A DNA stretch of 39,430 bases from Oscillatoriales cyanobacterium PMM_0019 (GCA_949127975.1 CASBRB010000393.1:1-39430), one strand, 5' to 3'. Positions 7,699-17,483 are shown, counted from the first letter of the stretch. Notes: generated by a model from the letters alone, not told the origin. Program-made: numbers and translations.

Positions 7699-8871
7699 AT
7701 GACACATACTTCTGTAGAAGCTCGGGTAATGACTCCCACAACAAGACCAGGTTCTGAAGCTCCATCTGTCAAGACAACAGCCTCTCCAGCTAAAGCCTTG
7801 CAACAGATTGTCGCAAAGAAACTGTCCGGACGACTCACCATCGGAGACCCCAACGACAAATCTGTTTTTTGGCGAGTTTATGTAGGCAATGGGCATTTAC
7901 ATTTCGCTACCAGTGCCGTGGGGCAAAAAGAGCGTTTGGCGTATCTATTGCAACGCTACTATCCTCAGAAGGCACATTTGGAATTAGCAGAAGGGCAATT
8001 AGATTATGAATTTATTTGCAATTGCTGGCAATTAGCTCAACTGTCTTTACCAGAAGTTCGTAAGCTGGTTTTTAAGCTGACGCAAGAAGCGCTGGTACAG
8101 TTAATGGCATTGCCCCAAGGTACCATTCAGTTTGAAAAAACCGTTGGACTAGATCCCTTACTGTTATCCGTTCCTTTCAAGGAAACGATTTTACCAGTAC
8201 GCAGCCTTATCAGTCAGTGGGTGCAACTGCGACCAGAAATCTGTTCTCCGTTTCAGCGACCTTTTGTCACAGATATAGAAAAATTTTCCCTGATGCTTCA
8301 GCTCAAGTCTGAAAGCCCTCAAAAAATTCAATTACTCAGCGACGTTCTGACGCACAATCGTTGTATTTATGAAGTAGCATATCGGTTGAGCATGGATGTG
8401 TTGGAATTAGCAATAATGTTGCAACCATTAGTTAAAGCCAGAGCTGTAACTATTAATCCTTATTGCAGTCCTCAAACCGATACTAGACCTGTGATTGCTT
8501 GTGTTGATGACAGTAAAACAGTGCAACGCAATGTCAGACTAATCCTGGAAACTAGCGGATACCGAGTTTTAGAATTGATGGAGCCTGCACGAGCGTTGTC
8601 TGCTCTAGCTCGGCACAAGCCTGCCCTGGTGCTAATGGATATATCTATGCCAGACATTGACGGCTATGAACTTTGTCGCCTGCTACGACAATCTACTGTC
8701 TTACGGGAAATTCCCATAGTAATGTTAACGGGGCGGGATGGGTTGATCGATCGGATTCGGGCTCGTATGGTAGGGGCAACAGATTATGTAACAAAACCCT
8801 TCGATCCACAGCAATTGCTCAGTATTGTCAAAAAATTCATCTGTGAGAATAAAATGGAGGGGGAGAGTTAA
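7699..8871 (+). CDS. hmpA: PatA-type response regulator (PATAN domain plus receiver)
   Basis: 390-aa regulator at the head of a chemotaxis-like operon. The N-terminal PATAN/DUF4388-type region (about residues 30-180) contains AKKLSGRLTIGD and a following FWRVYVGNGHLHFA stretch. The C-terminal CheY-like receiver is about 270-385, with the DD pair in ACVDDSKTVQ, acceptor Asp in LVLMDISMPD near 314, and the Lys in YVTKPFDP. This architecture is that of PatA, PixG, TaxP1/PilG and HmpA, which steer type IV pilus motility or hormogonium development. The reading frame extends upstream to a TTG at 7663, but the ATG at 7699 is preferred because the extra residues match no domain. The stop overlaps the next ATG by one base (TAATG), implying translational coupling. 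Confidence 0.85.
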   Translation: MTHTSVEARVMTPTTRPGSEAPSVKTTASPAKALQQIVAKKLSGRLTIGDPNDKSVFWRVYVGNGHLHFATSAVGQKERLAYLLQRYYPQKAHLELAEGQLDYEFICNCWQLAQLSLPEVRKLVFKLTQEALVQLMALPQGTIQFEKTVGLDPLLLSVPFKETILPVRSLISQWVQLRPEICSPFQRPFVTDIEKFSLMLQLKSESPQKIQLLSDVLTHNRCIYEVAYRLSMDVLELAIMLQPLVKARAVTINPYCSPQTDTRPVIACVDDSKTVQRNVRLILETSGYRVLELMEPARALSALARHKPALVLMDISMPDIDGYELCRLLRQSTVLREIPIVMLTGRDGLIDRIRARMVGATDYVTKPFDPQQLLSIVKKFICENKMEGES

Positions 8872-9236
8872 TGAAAACTGTTTTGGTAGTAGAAGATTCT
8901 AGATGCGAACAACGTCTGATTGTCGCGTTACTCCAACAACTTGACGTCCAGGTAGCAGTAACAGATTCGGCTGAGGCTGCTTTAAAATGGCTGGAGAATA
9001 ATTCTCGACCCGATCTGATAGTCTTAGATGTGATCATGCCTGGTTTGAGTGGACTGGATTTTTGTCGGCAGATCCGAACCAACCCAGAACTAGAAAAGAT
9101 CCCGGTTATTTTTTGCAGCTCCAAAAGTCAGGATTTTGATCGCTTTTGGGCATTACGTCAGGGGGGAAATGCTTACCTCACCAAACCTTATGCCCCTAGT
9201 GACTTAGTTTCAACTGTTTCTGAACATCTTAATTAG
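8871..9236 (+). CDS. hmpB: CheY-like response regulator
   Basis: Stand-alone receiver of 121 aa with no output domain. It has the acidic pair in VVEDSRCEQ, acceptor Asp in IVLDVIMPG near residue 53 and Lys in YLTKPYAP. In cyanobacterial pix/pil/hmp clusters the second gene is such a CheY (PixH, PilH, HmpB). It is thought to receive phosphate from the hybrid CheA and modulate the pilus motors. The start codon overlaps the stop of the preceding PatA-type gene by one base. Confidence 0.85.
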   Translation: MKTVLVVEDSRCEQRLIVALLQQLDVQVAVTDSAEAALKWLENNSRPDLIVLDVIMPGLSGLDFCRQIRTNPELEKIPVIFCSSKSQDFDRFWALRQGGNAYLTKPYAPSDLVSTVSEHLN

Positions 9237-9242
9237 GAATTG

Positions 9243-9716
9243 ATGCTAACTGACTATTTTTATGTGCAGTTACAAGAATCAATCCAGGTGGCACTGTCTG
9301 TGGAAAGCATAACCGAGGTGATTACTCTAGCCAGGGCAGAAATTTGTCCGATTCCAGGGGTGTCACCTGCATTGTTGGGAGTTGTAAATCAGCGGGGCAG
9401 ATTGTTATGGGTTTTGGAGTTAAGCGACTTATTTTTAGAATATCCCGTGAAACGATCGCGCCCTCAGGATCGCTTAACCCTAGTGGTGATAAGCACGAAC
9501 ATCGCCAAAACTCAATGTCAACTTGGTTGCGTGGTATCGGCTCTCAAGGGAATATTACCTCTCGACTCTGCACAATTTCAACCTGTACCTGCTTCTAGTT
9601 CCGCTTCTATTCGCTCTTATGTATCTGGGATTACTGAAATTGAACAGTCATCTGTGGCTATTATCAAGATCGATGCAGTTTTAGCTGCGCTACAAACTTC
9701 TGCTAGTTCTATTTAG
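9243..9716 (+). CDS. hmpC: CheW-like adaptor protein
   Basis: 157-aa CheW-fold protein that should couple the downstream chemoreceptor to the CheA kinase at the membrane. CheW features are the VESITEVI beginning, ICPIPGVSPALLGVVNQRG in the first subdomain, and the hydrophobic beta pattern ending in YVSGI. A TTG three bases earlier (9240) is in frame, but the ATG at 9243 is preferred, with TAGGA a few bases upstream. It is the third gene of the operon, six bases after the CheY stop. Confidence 0.85.
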   Translation: MLTDYFYVQLQESIQVALSVESITEVITLARAEICPIPGVSPALLGVVNQRGRLLWVLELSDLFLEYPVKRSRPQDRLTLVVISTNIAKTQCQLGCVVSALKGILPLDSAQFQPVPASSSASIRSYVSGITEIEQSSVAIIKIDAVLAALQTSASSI

Positions 9717-9728
9717 GGGTGCATATCA

Positions 9729-12350
9729 ATGACAGGTACACGCAACGGTTATACCAATATGGATGAGCTTAAAGAAAGTGAAGAGCTTCTAGCTGAACTT
9801 CAATATGCAGAATTGGTCAATAAAATCAGTAATGCTAATAGTTTAGAGCGATCGGGTCAAATAGAAGAGGCTAAGAAACTCTATCAAGAAGTATTGGAGG
9901 GAGATCCAGCAGGAAATTTGGGTGCAAGTGCCCAGAAAGCTTTAGAAAGTTTAGGGATTCCTGCTAAACCGTATTTGGAGCCAATCTCTAAAAAGGCTGA
10001 TAATTATCAGCAATCAACCACCCTAAAAAAGCCAAAAAGTAATCGCTCTCCATTAAATTTGTGGCAATGGTTTTTTGACCTACCTATTAGCCGAAAACAA
10101 CTCATTGCGTTGGTGAGTTCGGAAATATTTGCTCTAGTGTTAATCGGTATGGGGGTGAGGTGGACGATAGAAAATAGTTTGCGAAACCAATTACTCAACC
10201 AAGCTAAATCAGAAATAGCTGTTACAAAAATTAATTACAATATCAAAATCAATCAAATGGGGCTTGGCTTCCGGGGACAGTCAGATAATAGTGCTATTGT
10301 TGCTGCTGCTAAAGCTCATCAGTCAGGCGAAATATTAGACCAGGATTTGCGGAATCAGGTAAAAAAGATTCTCCAGAATGAAGTTAAGGCTCGTCAGATT
10401 GAATATGCAACCCTAGTTGGCAAAGATTTGCGGATTATTGTCAACGCCAATAGCGATCGAAGAGGTGAGATTTTCAACCCTAATAATTTGGTTCAAGAAG
10501 TTTTTAAAGATCCGAGACAAATTAAAGCGAGTGAGATTGTCAGCCAAGCTGAAATAAACAAAGAAGCACCGCCTGTATGGCCCGGTTTTACCCCTCAGAA
10601 TGCACTAATTCGTTACACGGTTACACCCGTTTTAGATCCAACTACCAAAACAGTAATAGCCGCCTTAGTTTCCGGAGATATTGTCAATGGCAAGTTGCCC
10701 ATTGCCCAGGAAACATTGAAAGCTCTAGGCGGGGGCTACAGTGCCGTTTATTTACACAAAACCACAGGAGAGTTTACATTAGCGACAGCTTTAGAGCAAG
10801 GGGATACTAAAGCATTAGAGCAAGCACAAGGGAATGTAGGCTTGCCTAATACTTCAATTTTGACGGCAGCAGCTAAGGCTCAGGACTTGCCAGTTACTGC
10901 AAGAATAACCATCGGGACGCAGAATTATACGGTGGCAGTAATTGCCTTGCCCAATATTTTCAAAGATGGGGGAAATGGTTCGGTGCCTATTGCTAGTAGT
11001 GAACCCGTTGCTTTTTTGGTGCGAGGAACTCCAGAAACAATACTCAATCAGTTACTGTACCAAAGTCTGCTGGAGCAATTTGGGGTATTTTTCTTAGCTT
11101 TGGTAGTCGTAGGAATTTGGGCCCTGATTCTCCGGCAGGGAATTGCGATCCCAATCGAGCAGTTGCAGCGAACCACTCAGGCATTCTCTGAAGGCAATCA
11201 GGAAACACGAGCAACGGTTTTTGCCACAGATGAAGTGGGGCAGCTAGCAATGACTTTTAATCAAATGGCAGATAGTATCGCTGTTTCTGGTAGAGTGATG
11301 GAAGAACAAGCTCAACTACGACAAGCAGAAGCAGACTTTCAACGGCAGCAGAAAGAACGTCTACAGCAAGGGGTAATTGACTTGTTGATTGACATTGAAG
11401 GAGCGCAACAAGGCGATTTAACCGTCAGGGCAAAGATTGATGAAGGAGATATGGGTTCAATCGCCGATGCCTTTAATGCCACCATTCGCAATTTGCGAGA
11501 GATTGTTTTACAAGTGAAAACGGCTGCTAATCAGGTACATGAGTCTGCTTTTAGTAATGAAGCTTCGGTGCAAAAACTCTCCCAGGAAGCTACAACCCAA
11601 GCCCAAGTAATTGCCGAAACCCTTAATTCTGTAGAAGATGTGGGACAATCTATTCAGTCAGTATCCGATGCAGCAATAGAAGCAGCAGCGATTGCTCGTC
11701 AGGCGCTAGTAGCTGCCGAAGATGGCGATACCACAATGGATGAGACAGTCAGCAGTATTGGCAATATCCGCGCCAGCGTTGCCGAAACTTCCAAAAAGGT
11801 AAAACGTCTGGTAGAGTCTTCTCAGGAAATTTCCAAAATTGTTAATATTATATCAGGAATTTCCGAAAAAACCAACCTTTTGGCTTTTAATGCTTCCATT
11901 GAAGCCTCTAGAGCTGGCCAAAACGGTCAAGGATTCCGGGTGGTTGCTGATGAAGTACGGAAATTAGCAGAGAAGGTGACGGATTCAGCTAAAGAAATTG
12001 AGCAACTTATCAGCACAATTCAACAAGAAACTGCCGAAGTTTTACAAACAATGGAAGCCAGCACTCAGCACGTAGTAACGGGAACAACGTTAGTTACCAA
12101 AACTAAACATACCTTGCAAGGCTTGGCTGGCATTAGCAAAAAAATAGACCAACTTCTACAATCTATTTCATCCAGTACAGTCGATCAAGCTCAAACTTCC
12201 CAAATGGTTAACCAGAAAATGCAAGAAGTAGCAGCGATCGCTCAGACGTCTTCTGACGAATCACAAGCGGTTTCCTCTTCTTTGCAGCAACTGGTTACTG
12301 TTGCCGACAAACTGCAAAACTCTGTATCTCGCTTCCAGGTAGAAAAATAA
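9729..12350 (+). CDS. hmpD: Methyl-accepting chemotaxis protein (PilJ/HmpD type)
   Basis: 873-aa membrane chemoreceptor. Residues 25-75 form a TPR-like helical pair ([15 protein letters not shown]). TM1 is about 124-146, a large extracytoplasmic sensor region spans about 147-445, and TM2 is about 448-467. A HAMP domain follows, then a second HAMP-like segment near 550-605. The MCP signalling domain has its hairpin tip around 705-740 ([19 protein letters not shown], then [16 protein letters not shown]). No bilin-binding GAF domain is present, so it is not a PixJ/PtxD-type photoreceptor; the stimulus is unknown. AGGGG at 9715-9719 is a good ribosome-binding site for ATG 9729. The stop is directly followed by the cheA start. 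Confidence 0.9.
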   Translation: MTGTRNGYTNMDELKESEELLAELQYAELVNKISNANSLERSGQIEEAKKLYQEVLEGDPAGNLGASAQKALESLGIPAKPYLEPISKKADNYQQSTTLKKPKSNRSPLNLWQWFFDLPISRKQLIALVSSEIFALVLIGMGVRWTIENSLRNQLLNQAKSEIAVTKINYNIKINQMGLGFRGQSDNSAIVAAAKAHQSGEILDQDLRNQVKKILQNEVKARQIEYATLVGKDLRIIVNANSDRRGEIFNPNNLVQEVFKDPRQIKASEIVSQAEINKEAPPVWPGFTPQNALIRYTVTPVLDPTTKTVIAALVSGDIVNGKLPIAQETLKALGGGYSAVYLHKTTGEFTLATALEQGDTKALEQAQGNVGLPNTSILTAAAKAQDLPVTARITIGTQNYTVAVIALPNIFKDGGNGSVPIASSEPVAFLVRGTPETILNQLLYQSLLEQFGVFFLALVVVGIWALILRQGIAIPIEQLQRTTQAFSEGNQETRATVFATDEVGQLAMTFNQMADSIAVSGRVMEEQAQLRQAEADFQRQQKERLQQGVIDLLIDIEGAQQGDLTVRAKIDEGDMGSIADAFNATIRNLREIVLQVKTAANQVHESAFSNEASVQKLSQEATTQAQVIAETLNSVEDVGQSIQSVSDAAIEAAAIARQALVAAEDGDTTMDETVSSIGNIRASVAETSKKVKRLVESSQEISKIVNIISGISEKTNLLAFNASIEASRAGQNGQGFRVVADEVRKLAEKVTDSAKEIEQLISTIQQETAEVLQTMEASTQHVVTGTTLVTKTKHTLQGLAGISKKIDQLLQSISSSTVDQAQTSQMVNQKMQEVAAIAQTSSDESQAVSSSLQQLVTVADKLQNSVSRFQVEK

Positions 12351-15095
12351 ATGATGTTGGAACCTGCGAAATTAGCGGCAATCCTACAAGAAGCACGGGC
12401 GTGTTTTTTATACGAAGATGCCCCAGACTATTTAGCCATGTTAGAGCAGGGAATGCAGCGGCTACTCTCAGGTGATGCTGCGATTAATCTTCAGACTGAA
12501 TATGCAGATTTAATGCGAGCCGCCCACACCATCAAAGGTGGTGCAGGTTTGGCTGAACTACATACCCTAGCGCAAGTCTCCCACCAAGTAGAAGATTTAC
12601 TTCAAGCTTTGCTTGATGGGCGCGTACCAGAGCCGAAGCCTGCATATCAGTTATTGTCTTTGGGTGTAGAGGAAATCCGCGATTTAGTTGCCTCTGCTAG
12701 CATGGGTAATAGTGCAGCAGATAAACAGGGTTCACCCCTACCCATCACCACCGCCCTTGAGGCTTTTATTGATGAGTTGCCCAAGGAAAATAACTCTCCC
12801 GATGACTGGGCACGCCCTAACATTTCGATTTTAAAACCAGCGCTAGAATTCGATTTAGAAGAGTGTTTGCAGCGGGTAGAAAAGTTACTTCCTGCTCCTT
12901 ACGAGAAACCACGCCCACAGCCTAACCAATCAGCGATTCTCCACCAGGCGCTTTCCACTCTGGTGGATGAGTGCCTACTACTAGGACAAATGCTGTCTTT
13001 AACTTGGTTGCTTGATGTGCAAGAGCGGATACGTCATGCTCTGACTCAACCAAAACCACCCCTAGTTAAGATTGCCACAAAAGCGATCGCTTACATTAGA
13101 AAACTACGCTTAGAAACTCTTAACCCAGCCGCAGAAAAACCAAGGGGTAGGGGCGAACCCAATACTGCTAGCTTAACCTCTCCAGGAAAGGGGAGTCCGA
13201 CTCCTATGTCTAGTACTCGCCCACAGCCAGGTAATACAGCGTCACCGCCAAACACTTTAAGTCTAAATCTGCGGATTCCGGTTTCTAGATTAGATCGGAT
13301 GAGCAACACCGTTGGTGAAATAATGATTAATCACGAGCGGCTTTCCCTGTATCAGACGCAACTGTATCAGGTGAATTTAATGTTGAAAAAACAAGCTCAA
13401 CTGATGCACCCCATCCGTCAACAAGTACAGGACTTTTACAATCGCATGGCAACTCCGCTTTCAGGAGAAGTACAGGTCGATAATTTCAATAAATCTAGTT
13501 TGACTGAAAAAGAGTTCGATCCTCTGGAATTAGATCGGTACACAGAAATTCACAGCACCTTGCAAGATTTCCAAGAATTGATGGTGCGGGTTGATGAAAG
13601 CAGAACCGACATGGAGTTGATTTCCCGTGAATTCCAAGAAGGGCTGGAAGAACTACGTCAACACGTTGATAGCCTACGTGGAGACTTAACAGAGTCAAGA
13701 TTAGTCCCCTTTAGTTTTTTAGCTGATAGGTTTGTTGCACCGTTAGAAAATCTCAACCAGCGGTATAAAAAATCAATTGTCCTAGATGTTATAGGGAAAG
13801 ACACGCTGATAGATCAGGTGATTCTCGAACAACTACAAACCCCCTTAACTCATCTAATGCGCAATGCTTTCGATCACGGCATTGAACCCCCAGAAGAGCG
13901 CTTGTTACTAAATAAGCCGCCAACAGCTAAAATTACTTTATCGGCAGCAGTTGCAGGTAATCGAGTTACCATCGCAATCTCAGATGATGGTCGTGGTATT
14001 GACTGCCAAAAAATATACCAAAAGGCTGTGCAGATGGAATTGTGCAGTTTAGATAGCGCAGCATTAAGTAGGGAGCAAATTCTAGAATTATTGTTTACAC
14101 CTGGGTTTTCTACAGCTCCTAGCGTAACGGATGTTTCCGGGCGAGGGGTGGGGCTTGATGTGGTGCGATCGCAAGTTGGGCGACTGCAAGGCAAGGTGTT
14201 AGTAACAACGGAATTGGCAAAGGGAACAACCTTTACAATTATTCTTCCTTTAACTCTGAGTATTTTACCTTTGTTACTCTGCCGCTGTCAGCAAGAAATT
14301 CTGGCTATTCCTTCTATTAACGTCCTGGAAATTATTGCCTTATCTGAATATAATATCGTGCCTAAGAAGGAGAATCAGGTCATCACCTGGCGCGATCGCA
14401 CTATCCCTCTATATACTTTAATCGAATTACTCCCCTACTCCCAGGAAGAAACTATACCACCATCTGCTGCATTCACACCCTATATAGGAATTGTTCTAGA
14501 CGTAGAGGGTGAGCAAATTGTGGTTGCTGTCAATTCCTTGGTAGGAGAACGAGAACTGGTTTTCAAACCCTTCGATCCTACAATTCCCGTTCCTGCGTAT
14601 GTTGCAGGCTGTACTGTTCTAGGTACAGGTGAGGTGGTGCCGATTTTAGCACCAAGTCACTTTAATCAGTTGATAGCAAAAACCACACCAGCCTTGCCTA
14701 AGAGCAAGCTAGAGTCTGAGCCTGAGGCTACATCAACTATCTTAATCGTTGATGATTCTATTGCAGTGCGTCGGTTGTTAAACCAGGTACTAAGTCAATC
14801 GGGATATCAAGTCGTAGAATGTCGAGACGGCAAAGAAGCATTAGATGAGTTAAATCAATTTCGTCACAGCTTTGATTTAGTAATTTCTGATATTGAAATG
14901 CCCCGTTTGGATGGTTTTACGTTACTTAGAGAAATTCGTGCCCATCCTCGTTGGTATAGCCTGAATTGTATCATGTTGACATCCAGATCGAACGATCGGC
15001 ACCGTCAAAAAGCCATGAGTTTGGGTGCAACAGCTTATTTAACGAAGCCGTTCCAGCCAACCGATTTACTCAAGGCGATTTCTACCCTGGTATGA
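12351..15095 (+). CDS. hmpE: Hybrid CheA histidine kinase with C-terminal receiver
   Basis: 914-aa kinase. The N-terminal Hpt domain has phospho-acceptor H59 in AAHTIKGGAGL. A long linker follows, with a Pro/Ser-rich stretch about 265-305, then a dimerisation region. The HATPase has its N box LMRNAFDHGIEPPEER near 502-517, the DDGRGID box, and GRGVGLDVV. A CheW-like regulatory domain is about 640-775. The receiver is about 793-914, with LIVDDS, acceptor Asp in VISDIEMPRLDG near 846, and YLTKPFQP. All phosphotransfer residues are kept. Unlike Synechocystis PilL, which is split, this CheA is a single chain, as in hmpE/pixL. The ATG abuts the MCP stop, suggesting coupled translation. It is the last gene of the five-gene operon. 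Confidence 0.9.
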   Translation: MMLEPAKLAAILQEARACFLYEDAPDYLAMLEQGMQRLLSGDAAINLQTEYADLMRAAHTIKGGAGLAELHTLAQVSHQVEDLLQALLDGRVPEPKPAYQLLSLGVEEIRDLVASASMGNSAADKQGSPLPITTALEAFIDELPKENNSPDDWARPNISILKPALEFDLEECLQRVEKLLPAPYEKPRPQPNQSAILHQALSTLVDECLLLGQMLSLTWLLDVQERIRHALTQPKPPLVKIATKAIAYIRKLRLETLNPAAEKPRGRGEPNTASLTSPGKGSPTPMSSTRPQPGNTASPPNTLSLNLRIPVSRLDRMSNTVGEIMINHERLSLYQTQLYQVNLMLKKQAQLMHPIRQQVQDFYNRMATPLSGEVQVDNFNKSSLTEKEFDPLELDRYTEIHSTLQDFQELMVRVDESRTDMELISREFQEGLEELRQHVDSLRGDLTESRLVPFSFLADRFVAPLENLNQRYKKSIVLDVIGKDTLIDQVILEQLQTPLTHLMRNAFDHGIEPPEERLLLNKPPTAKITLSAAVAGNRVTIAISDDGRGIDCQKIYQKAVQMELCSLDSAALSREQILELLFTPGFSTAPSVTDVSGRGVGLDVVRSQVGRLQGKVLVTTELAKGTTFTIILPLTLSILPLLLCRCQQEILAIPSINVLEIIALSEYNIVPKKENQVITWRDRTIPLYTLIELLPYSQEETIPPSAAFTPYIGIVLDVEGEQIVVAVNSLVGERELVFKPFDPTIPVPAYVAGCTVLGTGEVVPILAPSHFNQLIAKTTPALPKSKLESEPEATSTILIVDDSIAVRRLLNQVLSQSGYQVVECRDGKEALDELNQFRHSFDLVISDIEMPRLDGFTLLREIRAHPRWYSLNCIMLTSRSNDRHRQKAMSLGATAYLTKPFQPTDLLKAISTLV

Positions 15096-15098
15096 CTA

Positions 15099-15240
15099 AG
15101 GACTAAAGTCCTTACTACGAACCATAAGAAATTGTTTGTAGTAAGGACTTTAGTCCTTATATTATTGACTCAGGACTAAAGTCCTTACTACGAACCATAA
15201 GAAATTGTTTGTAGTAAGGACTTTAGTCCTTATATTATTG
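15099..15240. repeat. Two identical 69-bp hairpin repeats in tandem
   Basis: Copies at 15099-15167 and 15172-15240 are identical and separated by ACTC. Each folds as a 20-bp stem (left arm AGGACTAAAGTCCTTACTAC) with a 19-base loop and a TATATTATTG tail. The left arm is itself partly palindromic. They begin four bases after the cheA stop and could terminate or protect the chemotaxis transcript, but they look like a REP/MITE-type dispersed element duplicated in place. Confidence 0.9.
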
Positions 15241-15273
15241 TAAGGTGCGTGGCACTGCCCACCCTAATAAGTA

Positions 15274-15495
15274 TTAGTTCATTTTGTGATGCATTCTACG
15301 GTGCTTGCGAGTCTTCATATGACGAGGAGTACGCATAGCTTTAGTATCAGCAGTAGGAGCCTTAACTTCTGGCTGAGAAGTTTGAGTCACCTTAGACTGC
15401 CCGGTAACGGGATTGGCTTTAACTGCAGGAGCGGAAACGGCTATAGGTGCCGCAACGACTAGAGCGAGAAGGAGAGATTGAGCAAACTTATTCAT
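15274..15495 (-). CDS. Small exported basic protein of unknown function
   Basis: 73-aa protein with a clear signal peptide: basic start MNKFAQ, hydrophobic LLLALVVAAPIAV, and cleavage likely after SAPAVKA or nearby. The mature part is about 45 residues, Thr/Pro-rich, ending in a run of His, Arg, Lys and Met (RKHRRMHHKMN). The His/Met content could bind metal or anionic polymers, but no family was recognised. It stands alone, convergent to the chemotaxis operon, with hairpin repeats between. Good coding signs are the full signal peptide and a stop and start in a plausible arrangement. Confidence 0.7.
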   Translation of the reverse strand: MNKFAQSLLLALVVAAPIAVSAPAVKANPVTGQSKVTQTSQPEVKAPTADTKAMRTPRHMKTRKHRRMHHKMN

Positions 15496-15634
15496 AAGTG
15501 CTGACTGACCCTGACTTTTGCTTGTTTAAAGAACCAACAATTCCACTATCACAGAAGGATGTGACAGCCGTTTGACATGGCTATGAAGTTTCCGTGTTAA
15601 AAAGATTAAGTTATGTTTAAGGCGCGATGCCCCA

Positions 15635-15753
15635 CTCCTGACTCCTGACTCCTGTCTCCTGTCTCCCTACTCCTGTCTCCTGACTCCTGTCTCCTGACTC
15701 CCTACTCCTGTCTCCTGACTCCTGTCTCCTGACTCCTGTCTCCTGACTCCTGT
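15635..15753. repeat. Heptamer tandem repeat array, 17 units
   Basis: Seventeen consecutive 7-base units, almost all CTCCTGA or CTCCTGT with two CTCCCTA units, in the gap between the small exported protein and the EAL regulator. It ends eight bases before the stop codon of the EAL gene. It is the reverse complement of the family seen at 4652 and 4783. Confidence 0.95.
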
Positions 15754-15760
15754 TCAATGC

Positions 15761-17473
15761 TTACAGCTTTTTTAGCAACTTTGACAACTCTTCTACTGGT
15801 AAGGGACGGCTAAACCAATACCCTTGGATGATATCACACTGATGTTGACGGAGGAAAGCTTCTTCTGCTTCGGTTTCTACACCCTCGCTAATTACCTCCA
15901 AGTTCAAACTTTTTGCCATTTGAATCAGAGCCTTTGTAATTGCTGCGTTGGTATCATTCTTGTGAAGACCGCGAATAAAGCATTGATCTATCTTCAAGGT
16001 GTCAAATGTAAATTGTTGCAGGTAGCCTAAAGAAGAGTAGCCAGTACCAAAATCATCTATTGATATTTTTACCCCTAGTTCTTTTAATTTTAGAAAAATC
16101 GCGCTTACTGCTTCTGGGTTCTGCACTAGGATGCTTTCTGTTAATTCTAATTCCAAGCAATTCGGTTGAAAATCTGTTTGGTTTAGAACGTCACAGATTT
16201 TTTTTATTAAATTGGGATCGTTCAATTGATAAACCGATAAATTGACTGACACTTTTAACGAAGTGTGCCCAGCAACTTGCCATGCTTTAGCTTGGGCACA
16301 GGCAGTGCGTAGAACCCATTCACCAATGGGGATAATCAAACCTATCTCCTCTGCCAAAGGAATAAATATTCCTGGGGAAACCATCCCGCGTTTTGGATGG
16401 TGCCAACGGATTAAAGCTTCAACACCAACGATTTGTTCAGTGCGGAGATCTAGTTGGGGTTGATAGTACAAATTTAACTGTTCCCGTTCTAATGCATAGC
16501 GCAGATCGTTTTCTAATGCTAACGGTTCGGAAATAACAATATTTATCTCTTTAGTGTAAAATTGATAGTTATTCCCGCCTTTCCTTTTAGCATCGTGAAT
16601 TGCCGCTGACGTTTGTTTGATTAAATTATCGATGTCATCACTATCACTGGGATAGAAGGAGATGCCGATGCTAGCAGTAATAAAGATTTCATATCCGTTC
16701 AGGTTAAAGGGTTTGGCTAGGACATCGAGAATTAGTTGGGCGAAATTAGCAGCATCTTTTTTTTGATTGATACTCCTGAGGATGATGGCAAATTGATCGT
16801 TGTTCAAGCGAACGACAATGTCATTTTCAATGACACAATTTTTTATTCGTTCAGCTACTGAGCAGAGAACTAAGTCACCGAAGGCAAAGCCCATATTGTC
16901 GTTGATGCGGTTGAACCGATCTAAGCCCAGGCAGAGAAACGGAACTACTTGTTGATTGTTATCCGCTGGAGGTAGTGAATGATGAAGTTGCTCTCGCAAC
17001 CACCGCCGATTTGGTAGCTTTGTCAAGCTGTCGTAGCAATCCAAAGAATTTAGGGTTGTTGCCACTTGGTTAATTGCTGTTGTTTGGTAATGCTCTCGCT
17101 GGGCGGCTTGTTTTTCCAGTCGAGTAGCGATCGCATCTAGCAATTCAGCTCTGCTAAATGGCTTAGTTAGATAATCATCAGCGCCTAGTTTCATTGCTTG
17201 ACGCCAATCTTCTTTAGCGGCTTTTGCAGTAAGAAAAATAAAAGGAATTGTTGCCGTCATGGGCTGAGAACGCAACGCTTTCAGCACCCCATAACCATCT
17301 ACTTTGGGCATCATCACATCGCAAACAATCAAATCGGGTACGTGTTCTAAAGCCAACCGCACTCCGATATCACCATTCTCTGCTCCAATCGGGTCAAAAC
17401 CCTCAATATTAAGCAGTTCAATAATGTTTTCCCGAACAGCTCTTTCGTCTTCTATTACTAAAATCGTAATCAT
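15761..17473 (-). CDS. Response regulator with degenerate GGDEF and intact EAL domains
   Basis: 570-aa soluble protein likely to hydrolyse cyclic di-GMP when phosphorylated. The receiver is 1-120 with acidic residues in VIEDERA, acceptor D52 (CDVMMP) and K104. The GGDEF domain is about 145-305, but its signature is NNDQF at 224-228, so diguanylate cyclase activity is very unlikely; it may bind GTP as a regulatory site. The EAL domain is about 318-565 and has EALIRW at 352-357, NLS near 411, ELTES near 443-447, DDFGTGYSS at 473-481, KIDQCFI and EGVETEAE, the full set expected of an active phosphodiesterase. It lies ten bases after a histidine kinase gene and should be its output in the same operon. 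Confidence 0.92.
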   Translation of the reverse strand: MITILVIEDERAVRENIIELLNIEGFDPIGAENGDIGVRLALEHVPDLIVCDVMMPKVDGYGVLKALRSQPMTATIPFIFLTAKAAKEDWRQAMKLGADDYLTKPFSRAELLDAIATRLEKQAAQREHYQTTAINQVATTLNSLDCYDSLTKLPNRRWLREQLHHSLPPADNNQQVVPFLCLGLDRFNRINDNMGFAFGDLVLCSVAERIKNCVIENDIVVRLNNDQFAIILRSINQKKDAANFAQLILDVLAKPFNLNGYEIFITASIGISFYPSDSDDIDNLIKQTSAAIHDAKRKGGNNYQFYTKEINIVISEPLALENDLRYALEREQLNLYYQPQLDLRTEQIVGVEALIRWHHPKRGMVSPGIFIPLAEEIGLIIPIGEWVLRTACAQAKAWQVAGHTSLKVSVNLSVYQLNDPNLIKKICDVLNQTDFQPNCLELELTESILVQNPEAVSAIFLKLKELGVKISIDDFGTGYSSLGYLQQFTFDTLKIDQCFIRGLHKNDTNAAITKALIQMAKSLNLEVISEGVETEAEEAFLRQHQCDIIQGYWFSRPLPVEELSKLLKKL

Positions 17474-17483
17474 GGATCAATAT

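Noticed and set aside
15635-15753. CRISPR array
   Set aside because: Units are 7 bases with no spacers; it is a simple tandem repeat.
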